Part shown: piece by piece, positions 17,908-23,601 of the stretch
How positions within the stretch are numbered: position 1 is the first letter of the stretch
Layout: each line of letters opens with the position of its first letter
DNA from: Polyangiaceae bacterium
GTDB lineage: Bacteria > Myxococcota > Polyangia > Polyangiales > Polyangiaceae
Length of the DNA stretch: 46,148 nt
Direction of reading: 5' to 3'
NCBI GenBank assembly: GCA_025936205.1
Contig: JAICTU010000007.1
Coordinates: forward strand, 1 to 46,148
Translations under genes and position numbers: made by a program
Notes under the pieces: model-generated
What the model saw: the letters and a program-made list of their open reading frames with translations, nothing else
What the model was told of the DNA's origin: nothing
The model's database searches: none

Positions 17908-18018
17908 TCGATTCGCAAAGGCCGCTCGGTTAAGTCTTCCCTTGGAAGAAAGCTCGAGTCGTTGGCTCCGCGCAGCGCCGGCAAGGCCTGCCCAATGTGA
18001 TCGAGCTCTGATCGCCAT

Positions 18019-18870
18019 ATGAACATCCTACGGAATGTGCGTCGAGGCACCGCGAGAGTCGCTGCTGGGCTGCTTCTCGTTTCGCCTCTGGTCTTGTTGG
18101 TCGAGCCGGGAGTGGCTCACGCGTATCGACCCTTCGACGGTACGGATGGAGATGTCGCTGACACGGGAGAGTTCGAGCTCGAGCTCGGGCCGCTGCACTA
18201 CGCGCAGGAGGGGAAGGAGAAGTTTTTCCTCACGCCCACTGTCTTCAACTTGGGCGTGATCCCGCGCATGGAGCTCGTGTTCGACTTTGTCCCGCTGTAT
18301 CCGCAGAACGGATCCGCGCAGGTGACCGATACCGACTTCTTCGCGAAGTATCTGCTGCGGTCCGGCGTGCTACAGGGAGAAACGGGGCCGAGCATCGCCG
18401 TTGAAGCGGGGCCCTTGATTCCCGAGTACAACGGGCAGAAGGGGTTCGGGGCGTCGGTCAACCTGATCGTGTCGGAACAATATGGCTGGTTGACCCTGCA
18501 CCTGAACAACGAGGGCCAGCTGAGTCGGCAGGACCTCGTATTCGCGTATGCAGCGAACCTGATCGGAGAGTTTGACATCGGCTCGAAGCTTCGACCGGTA
18601 GCCGAGATCGGATTCGAGGTCGAGCCGAGCTCGAGCGCCAAGGGATACAGCGCGCTGGGTGGCGTGATCTGGACGGTTTCGGATTCCATTGCGCTCGACG
18701 CGGCCGCGCGCGTCGGCAGGTTGGAGGCGGCAAATACCTTCGAAGCGCGGCTCGGTCTCACCTGGACGGTGCCGGTATGGGGCGGTGCCGACGAGGATAC
18801 ACAACGCCCCGGTGAAGTCGGATCAAGGCAGGACCCCGCTGCCCTCCTAGCGAAAGGGAACTCGAAATGA
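18019..18870 (+). CDS. Outer-membrane channel-like protein (MetA-pathway/phenol-degradation transporter family)
   Basis: 283 residues. Signal peptide: Arg-rich start, core VAAGLLLVSPLVLLVEPG, cut after AHA. The mature part is a run of amphipathic beta strands (FELELGPLHYAQEG, VIPRMELVFDFVPLYP, YGWLTLHLNNEGQ, LRPVAEIGFEVEPSS, ARLGLTWTVPVWG), as in the pfam13557-type outer-membrane barrels. Family members are called transporters but few have been tested. A hydrophilic tail of about 30 residues follows the last strand. The stop overlaps the COG4705 gene start (ATGA, 18867-18870), so the two are coupled. The CusR-like site B lies upstream, so metal-induced expression is inferred. Confidence 0.75.
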   Translation: MNILRNVRRGTARVAAGLLLVSPLVLLVEPGVAHAYRPFDGTDGDVADTGEFELELGPLHYAQEGKEKFFLTPTVFNLGVIPRMELVFDFVPLYPQNGSAQVTDTDFFAKYLLRSGVLQGETGPSIAVEAGPLIPEYNGQKGFGASVNLIVSEQYGWLTLHLNNEGQLSRQDLVFAYAANLIGEFDIGSKLRPVAEIGFEVEPSSSAKGYSALGGVIWTVSDSIALDAAARVGRLEAANTFEARLGLTWTVPVWGGADEDTQRPGEVGSRQDPAALLAKGNSK

Positions 18871-19670
18871 GCGGAGCACAGAGCGATGCACTGAAGCAAG
18901 CGATGAGCAAGCTTCCTCCACTGACAGCCATGTACTGGCTGCTGAAGATCACCGCTACCACCGTCGGTGAAACGGGCGGGGACTTGATGTCCATGACGAT
19001 GGAGGTCGGGTATGCGGTGAGCACCGTCATCCTGATGTCCCTGTTCTTCATCAGCGCCGCGGGTCAGCTGTTCGCCAAGCGTCACCACCCCTGGCTGTAT
19101 TGGACCGTGATTCTGACCTCCAGCACCGCCGGCACGACGATGTCCGACTGGATGGATCGCACTCTGGGTCTCGGCTACATGACGGGCAGTCTGATCCTGG
19201 TTGGATTGCTGGTGGGCATTCTCGGATACTGGCGCTTTCTGACGCCGCACTCGATGTCGGTCACCAACATTCGCGATCGGCGCATCGAGCTGCTGTACTG
19301 GATTGCCATTCTGTTCTCGAACACGCTCGGCACCGCCCTGGGTGATTTCTTGGCAGACGACTCGGGCTTGGGCTTTGCTGCCATCGCGGCTATCTTGGCC
19401 GGCTCTCTGCTGCTGATCCTGGCGCTGAACTACTTTACGAATATCTCGAAGGTGTTCTTGTTCTGGATTGCGTTCGTGCAGACGCGGCCATTCGGCGCCA
19501 CCATGGGCGACACGCTCACCAAGACGCCGGCGCAGGGCGGCCTGGGGCTCGGCACGATTGGCACCTCCGCCGTGTTGATCGCGATCACCGTCGCCGGGTG
19601 CATTTATGTCACCCGCAATGGGTACTATTTCAATCGTAGTCGCCCTGCAGTCCAGCCGGAATTGGCCTAG
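18867..19670 (+). CDS. COG4705 polytopic membrane protein with four internal repeats
   Basis: 267 residues with about eight membrane helices. A motif occurs four times: TTVGETGGDLMS (31-42), STAGTTMSDWMD (86-97), NTLGTALGDFLA (152-163) and PFGATMGDTLTK (208-219), each followed by a Gly-rich GY/GF/GLG turn. This matches COG4705, uncharacterised membrane-anchored proteins often found beside metal-sensing two-component systems. The repeated polar Thr/Asp within helices suggests an ion path, as four-fold pseudo-symmetry does in other cation transporters; that is inference. A rho-independent terminator follows at 19710, so the cotranscribed unit is channel plus this protein. Confidence 0.85.
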   Translation: MSGAQSDALKQAMSKLPPLTAMYWLLKITATTVGETGGDLMSMTMEVGYAVSTVILMSLFFISAAGQLFAKRHHPWLYWTVILTSSTAGTTMSDWMDRTLGLGYMTGSLILVGLLVGILGYWRFLTPHSMSVTNIRDRRIELLYWIAILFSNTLGTALGDFLADDSGLGFAAIAAILAGSLLLILALNYFTNISKVFLFWIAFVQTRPFGATMGDTLTKTPAQGGLGLGTIGTSAVLIAITVAGCIYVTRNGYYFNRSRPAVQPELA

Positions 19671-19709
19671 CGAGCGCTCTTCGCGCAAGACGATTGGAAA
19701 GAGACGAGG

Positions 19710-19745
19710 AACCCCAGCGGTCGCTGCCGCTGGGGTTTCGTTTTT
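19710..19745 (+). terminator. Rho-independent terminator after COG4705 gene
   Basis: Perfect 11-bp stem, AACCCCAGCGG (19710-19720) with CCGCTGGGGTT (19727-19737), a 6-base loop, and TCGTTTTT after it. It separates the channel/COG4705 unit from the sensor kinase gene. Confidence 0.88.
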
Positions 19746-19916
19746 CTAGAGCGCGCGCTTCGAAAGCGCCAGACTGAATGGATGCAGGATCGGCACGTGG
19801 ACAGCTTGGCGACCAAGGGCGGTGGACGGCCGGCGCCACCTCGAGAAGCGAGCCCCGCGCTGCCAGCCCGAAGCCACGAGGGCCGCGTCGAAGTGGAACA
19901 ACCGAGAGGTGTGTCG

Positions 19917-21293
19917 ATGACCTCGCGGCTGGTGTTCTTGTATTCGTTCAGCGCGTTCGGCGTCCTCCTGATCTGCAGCCTATTCCTCTACGAGACCCTC
20001 GCGAGCAACCTGGATCGCGAGAAGGTGCAGTTCCTCGCTGATGAAGTCGAGACCCTCCGGGAAGTCCAGGCCGATCATGGTGAGGGGGTGGACAGTCTGC
20101 TCGAGGAGGTGCGCGACGAGGCAGACGCGCGGCACTTCTCACGCTACTACGTGCGCATCCTGGAGGGCGGCTCCTCGCTCATCGAGTCGCCCGAGATGGC
20201 GGAGTTGCTGCCTGTCACGGCATTCCCAGCAGCGGTAGCGGAGCAAGAGTCGCCAGCGAAGGCGAGGACTCATGTGACACCGGATGGGCGAAGGTTCTTA
20301 CTCGTGACGGCCCTGGCGCGCTCGAACGCCCCGTCTCACACCTTGCGCGAGATGCAAATCGCGATCGATGACTCCGCTCACGACTCGATCACGAGCGACT
20401 ACCGGCGCAGCATGGCCTGGACCATTCTGCTAGGCACGCTGGCGTCGACGCTCGCGGCGACGGCGATCGTCCGCAATGGGCTGCGGCCCATTCGACAGAT
20501 TACACGGAGCGCTCGGGGCATCTCTGCGTCCCAGCTGCATGCCCGAATCGGCTTGGCGAACTGGCCCAAGGAGCTGATTGAGCTCGCGAACGCCTTTGAC
20601 GAGATGCTCCAACGACTCGAGCATTCCTTTCTACAGCTCTCCCAATTCTCAGCGGATCTTGCCCACGAGCTGCGCACGCCCATCAACAATCTGATGGGGG
20701 AGGCCGAGGTGGCGTTGTCGCGTCCCCGGGAGGCGCCCGAGTACCGGCACGTGCTCGAGTCGAGTCTCGAAGAGTTCGCGCGACTGGCCCGCATGATCGA
20801 CAGCATGCTGTTCCTGGCTCGTGCGGAGCGAGCGGAGTCGCCCCTGCAGCCCGTGGTGTTCGAGGCCCGGAAGGAGCTCGAGGAGACCCGTGAGTTCTAT
20901 GAAGCACTGGCCGAGCAACGTGGGGTCACCATCCATTGCTCCGGGACTGCACTGCTGCGTGCGGACCCCATCTTGTTCCGTCGGGCGATCGGGAACTTGC
21001 TCTCCAACGCGCTCGAACATACTCCTTCCGGAGGACGAGTCCTATTGCAGGTTCAGTCGCGTGTAGACGGCGTGGAGGTACAGGTCGAGGACACGGGCTG
21101 CGGTGTCGCTCCGGAGCACCTGCCGCGCCTGTTCGATCGCTTCTATCGGGTCGACAGCGCGCGATCGGGTCATCCCCAAGGGACGGGACTCGGGCTTGCC
21201 ATCGTGAGGTCCATCCTCGAATTGCATGGCGGAACGGTGGAGCTCGAGAGCGCGCCAGGTCGAGGGATGCGCGTCCGGCTCCTGTTTCCATAA
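19917..21293 (+). CDS. Heavy-metal-type sensor histidine kinase (CusS-like)
   Basis: 458 residues from ATG 19917, which has GAGAGG eight bases upstream and opens directly into the first membrane helix; the frame is open to ATG 19782 but those 45 residues are Arg/Pro-rich and unlike the family. Helix 1 is about 5-27, periplasmic sensor about 28-164, helix 2 about 165-187, then HAMP. The H-box is FSADLAHELRTPINNLM (His250). N-box RRAIGNLLSNALEHTP, G1 VEDTGCGVAPEHL and G2 GTGLGLAIV complete the kinase. The architecture and H-box fit the CusS/IrlS group. The likely partner is the response regulator at 17419; the pair is split by the metal operon. Confidence 0.88.
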   Translation: MTSRLVFLYSFSAFGVLLICSLFLYETLASNLDREKVQFLADEVETLREVQADHGEGVDSLLEEVRDEADARHFSRYYVRILEGGSSLIESPEMAELLPVTAFPAAVAEQESPAKARTHVTPDGRRFLLVTALARSNAPSHTLREMQIAIDDSAHDSITSDYRRSMAWTILLGTLASTLAATAIVRNGLRPIRQITRSARGISASQLHARIGLANWPKELIELANAFDEMLQRLEHSFLQLSQFSADLAHELRTPINNLMGEAEVALSRPREAPEYRHVLESSLEEFARLARMIDSMLFLARAERAESPLQPVVFEARKELEETREFYEALAEQRGVTIHCSGTALLRADPILFRRAIGNLLSNALEHTPSGGRVLLQVQSRVDGVEVQVEDTGCGVAPEHLPRLFDRFYRVDSARSGHPQGTGLGLAIVRSILELHGGTVELESAPGRGMRVRLLFP

Positions 21294-21316
21294 CACGGAC
21301 ACGAAGAGCACAGCTA

Positions 21317-21434
21317 CATGTGACGCGGCCGCTCGGCGCCTCGCTCGGCGATTACCTGGTGCAGGCGCCCGCCAAACGGAGGCCTCGGGCTCGGGACCAC
21401 CGCCACCAGCGCGGTGTATGTCGTCGCGATCTCC
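21317..21434 (+). pseudogene. Frameshifted remnant of a COG4705 C-terminus
   Basis: Translation from 21317 gives HVTRPLGASLGDYLVQAPAK. One base out of frame, at 21378, it continues GGLGLGTTATSAVYVVAIS. Joined, the two parallel the last repeat of the intact gene at 18867 (QTRPFGATMGDTLTKTPAQ, then GGLGLGTIGTSAVLIAI). There is no upstream portion and no start signal. The surrounding 21294-21658 (365 bases) contains no other gene that I can support. The remnant lies between the kinase and a truncated response regulator. Confidence 0.7.
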
Positions 21435-21658
21435 TCGGCGATCCGAGAGTGGGATGTATGGCACGTTCGACGCTCGCCCGAGACCTCGCAAACATCCAAA
21501 GTTGAAAGTCGGTGAAGCGTCTCGCATCGCTCGTCGTTTCGAGAGCCGCCCGAGCAACGATCCACCGGCATTCGGGGCGAGAAGTGGCTTTGTCGCGCCT
21601 CTGCAATTTCCGAAACGACCTCCCGGTGGGCGTCGTTGGCGCTATCTTTTCAGAGGCG

Positions 21659-22030
21659 ATGCGTGTGCTCTTAACAGAAGATGAACCGGATATCGCGAAT
21701 GTGGTCGCCCGCGCCTTGGTGCGCGATGGTCACGTCGTGTCGATCGCGGGTTCGATGCGAGAAGCACGCGAGGGACTCGCACGAGGAACCGATCTGCTGG
21801 TCCGCGATCTCGGCCTGCCCGATGGCTCGGGACTCACACTCTGCCGGGAGCTCCGCGCCCAGCACTCCCGGCTGCCGATCCTGATGCTCACGGCACAGAG
21901 CCAGATCGAGCTGCGCGTGGAGAGACTGGACGCGGGCGCGAACGACTACCTGCCGAAGCCATTCGCGATTCCGGAGTTGCGCGCCCGGGTGCGAGCACTC
22001 GGGCGCCTGAGTGAAGAGTCGCCTCGTTAG
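21659..22030 (+). CDS. Stand-alone receiver domain (output domain missing)
   Basis: 123 residues from ATG 21659. The receiver is complete: acidic EDE at 7-9, phospho-acceptor Asp50 in LLVRDLGLPDGSG (Arg49 where Leu or Met is usual), LTAQ, and the Lys in NDYLPKPFAI. The sequence is of the OmpR/PhoP type but stops at the end of the receiver (RALGRLSEESPR), where a winged helix would normally follow. With the COG4705 remnant just before it, I infer a decayed second metal two-component locus. It could still act as a phosphate sink. Confidence 0.72.
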   Translation: MRVLLTEDEPDIANVVARALVRDGHVVSIAGSMREAREGLARGTDLLVRDLGLPDGSGLTLCRELRAQHSRLPILMLTAQSQIELRVERLDAGANDYLPKPFAIPELRARVRALGRLSEESPR

Positions 22031-22054
22031 CCGAGGGCTCGTGGGCGCAGCGCA

Positions 22055-22855
22055 ATGACGACCCAGCGAGCCGAGGACGAGGAAGCGGGACGGTCCGCGA
22101 CCGGTGTCGCTGAACAGATTCGGCGCGGGATCCGTTGGATCGGCGCCCATGAGCTCAGCACGCTCCTCTTCCTGCTCTTGGTCGCCGGCGGTGCCTTCTT
22201 TTTCGTGAAGGTCGCCTCCGAGATCCGCGAGGGCGACGCTGCGAGCTTCGATCGCGCGCTCCTGCTCGCTCTCAGGACGCCAGCGGACTTGTCTGTGCCC
22301 ATCGGACCGCGCTGGGTGGAGGAGGCGGCCCGAGATCTGACCGCTCTCGGTAGCGGCGCGGTTCTGACGTTGATCACGCTGGCTGTCGAAGGCTACCTTT
22401 TGCTGCTGAGGAAGCGGCGAGCTGCCTTGTTTCTCGCGGCAGCCGTGCTGGGGGCGGTGCTGTTGTCCGTCCTGTTGAAGGATTTCTTCGCGCGGCCGCG
22501 TCCCGAGGTTGTCCCGCACCTTGCCCGGGTGTTCTCCGCCAGCTTTCCGAGCGGGCATTCGATGCTCTCCACGGCCGTCTACTTGACGCTCGGCGCCATG
22601 CTCACTCGAGTACAGTCGAGCTTGCTGATCAAAGCCTACATCCAGCTCTGGGCGCTCCTGCTCGCGAGTCTCGTCGGGCTGAGCCGCGTCTATCTCGGTG
22701 TTCATTGGCCGACGGACGTGCTGGCGGGGTGGGCCGCGGGTGCAGCATGGGCTGCTCTTTGTTGGATGGTCGCGGGAGCGCTGCACCGACCTATCGGTGA
22801 GCGGGCAGCAGTCGCGTCTACTCATCCGCACCATCCCCCGGGAGAGCATTCGTGA
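22055..22855 (+). CDS. PAP2-family membrane phosphatase
   Basis: 266 residues with about six membrane helices. All three PAP2 motifs are visible: KDFFARPRP (KxxxxxxRP), PSGH, and SRVYLGVHWPTDVLAGW (SRxxxxxHxxxD). Such enzymes dephosphorylate phosphatidate, undecaprenyl pyrophosphate or lipid A phosphates on the outer face of the inner membrane. A 30-residue hydrophilic N-terminus precedes the first helix. The gene starts 24 bases after the receiver gene and probably shares its transcript. The substrate is not resolved. Confidence 0.9.
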   Translation: MTTQRAEDEEAGRSATGVAEQIRRGIRWIGAHELSTLLFLLLVAGGAFFFVKVASEIREGDAASFDRALLLALRTPADLSVPIGPRWVEEAARDLTALGSGAVLTLITLAVEGYLLLLRKRRAALFLAAAVLGAVLLSVLLKDFFARPRPEVVPHLARVFSASFPSGHSMLSTAVYLTLGAMLTRVQSSLLIKAYIQLWALLLASLVGLSRVYLGVHWPTDVLAGWAAGAAWAALCWMVAGALHRPIGERAAVASTHPHHPPGEHS

Positions 22856-22967
22856 GCATGCTCCGCGGGCAAGTCGGGCTCCAGCAGGATGGTTACGGAT
22901 GGCTGTCGCAACGCCCAGACGGTGGCAAGCGAGTTTTGACGACAGCCGAGTTTTGGTTCCTTCGCGG

Positions 22968-22983
22968 ATGACCGGAATGTAAT
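22968..22983 (+). promoter_or_regulatory. CusR/CopR-like operator and promoter, site C
   Basis: ATGACCGGAATGTAAT. A -10-like TAACAG (23006-23011) starts 22 bases after it. It lies 158 bases before ATG 23142 of the cysteine-rich lipoprotein gene. It is the most divergent of the four dyads. Confidence 0.6.
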
Positions 22984-23141
22984 CCACGCCTCCGGCGTGG
23001 CCGGCTAACAGTACTGAGCGGCAAGCGCAAGGCGAGTCCCAGCACCGGCGGAGCAGCGCGCGCCCGAGGAGGGCGCGGCACCCACTCGCTGGGTTTGGGA
23101 CAGAGCGATGCCAAAGAGATCTCGAAGGTTGAATGGGAGTG

Positions 23142-23456
23142 ATGAGCGAAATAATGCGAACACGGATGATGCGTTTGGTGATCGTTTGCGGTCTATGCGC
23201 GCTGGGGGCTTGCAAGGGAGGCAAGCAAGAAATCCCCCTCGTCGGCACCCAAACCTACCTATTGCAGCCGTCCGGCAAGATGAAGGTGTATCCGTCGGCC
23301 AGTGCGGAGGGCGCTTCGGGTTCGGTCCCGTTGCAGAAGTTGCAAGTGAAGCGGAAGAACGACGGAGAAGCTGCGAAGACGCCGGGATGCTGGGCGTGCA
23401 CCGACTGCATCTGCAACGGCGCCGAGTGCGCCTGCACCGAATGCACGTCCTGTTGA
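23142..23456 (+). CDS. Small cysteine-rich lipoprotein, metallothionein-like tail
   Basis: 104 residues from ATG 23142, which has GGGAG just upstream; an in-frame ATG at 23133 would add three residues. The lipobox is ALGAC, so Cys24 would be the lipid-bearing residue and the protein faces the periplasm or cell surface. A short basic middle part (VPLQKLQVKRKND) follows. The last 22 residues hold eight cysteines spaced C-x2-C-x2-C-x-C-x4-C-x-C-x2-C-x2-C, a mirror-symmetric pattern. No catalytic domain is present. The CusR-like dyad C upstream and the cysteine density point to soft-metal (Cu(I)/Ag(I)-like) binding outside the cytoplasm. I know no named family with this pattern. Confidence 0.8.
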   Translation: MSEIMRTRMMRLVIVCGLCALGACKGGKQEIPLVGTQTYLLQPSGKMKVYPSASAEGASGSVPLQKLQVKRKNDGEAAKTPGCWACTDCICNGAECACTECTSC

Positions 23457-23561
23457 CGCGATAGGCATGCCCGCTCGCCCGCACGCAGGGCTGCGGGGCG
23501 CAGGCAGCGAGCGCTTCCGGGCTGATGATCCGCGCTGTTGGTGCACGGAAGCCAGACGAGA

Positions 23562-23577
23562 ATGACAGAATTGTAAT
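23562..23577 (+). promoter_or_regulatory. CusR/CopR-like operator and promoter, site D
   Basis: ATGACAGAATTGTAAT, identical over 16 bases to site A. A -10-like TATGCG (23601-23606) starts 23 bases after it, the spacing seen at site B. It lies directly before the adenylation-domain gene. Confidence 0.7.
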
Positions 23578-23601
23578 TCGACCCGGACTGCCCGGCGCGC
23601 T

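Larger units (their letters stand above)
17420..18018 (+). other. Divergent control region between regulator and channel genes
   Basis: 599 bases with no supported gene. It holds two of the four CusR-box-like dyads (listed separately), 290 bases apart in the same orientation. The rest is AT-richer in patches than the flanking genes. On the minus strand TAAAGT (17567-17562) follows the first dyad by 18 bases and could be a -10 for the regulator gene. Confidence 0.55.

Noticed and set aside
18198..19688. Open frame of about 500 codons on the minus strand
   Set aside because: Antisense to the channel and COG4705 genes, both of which have signal or membrane features and an upstream control site.
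21512..21658. N-terminal extension of the receiver gene
   Set aside because: The 49 extra residues are Arg-rich and unlike any receiver; ATG 21659 starts exactly at the domain.
22055..22855. PAP2 gene as a member of the CusR-like regulon
   Set aside because: No dyad lies upstream of it; site C is downstream and oriented toward the cysteine-rich lipoprotein gene.
21671..23248. Open frame of about 525 codons on the minus strand
   Set aside because: Antisense to the receiver and PAP2 genes; a real gene here would destroy both conserved families.
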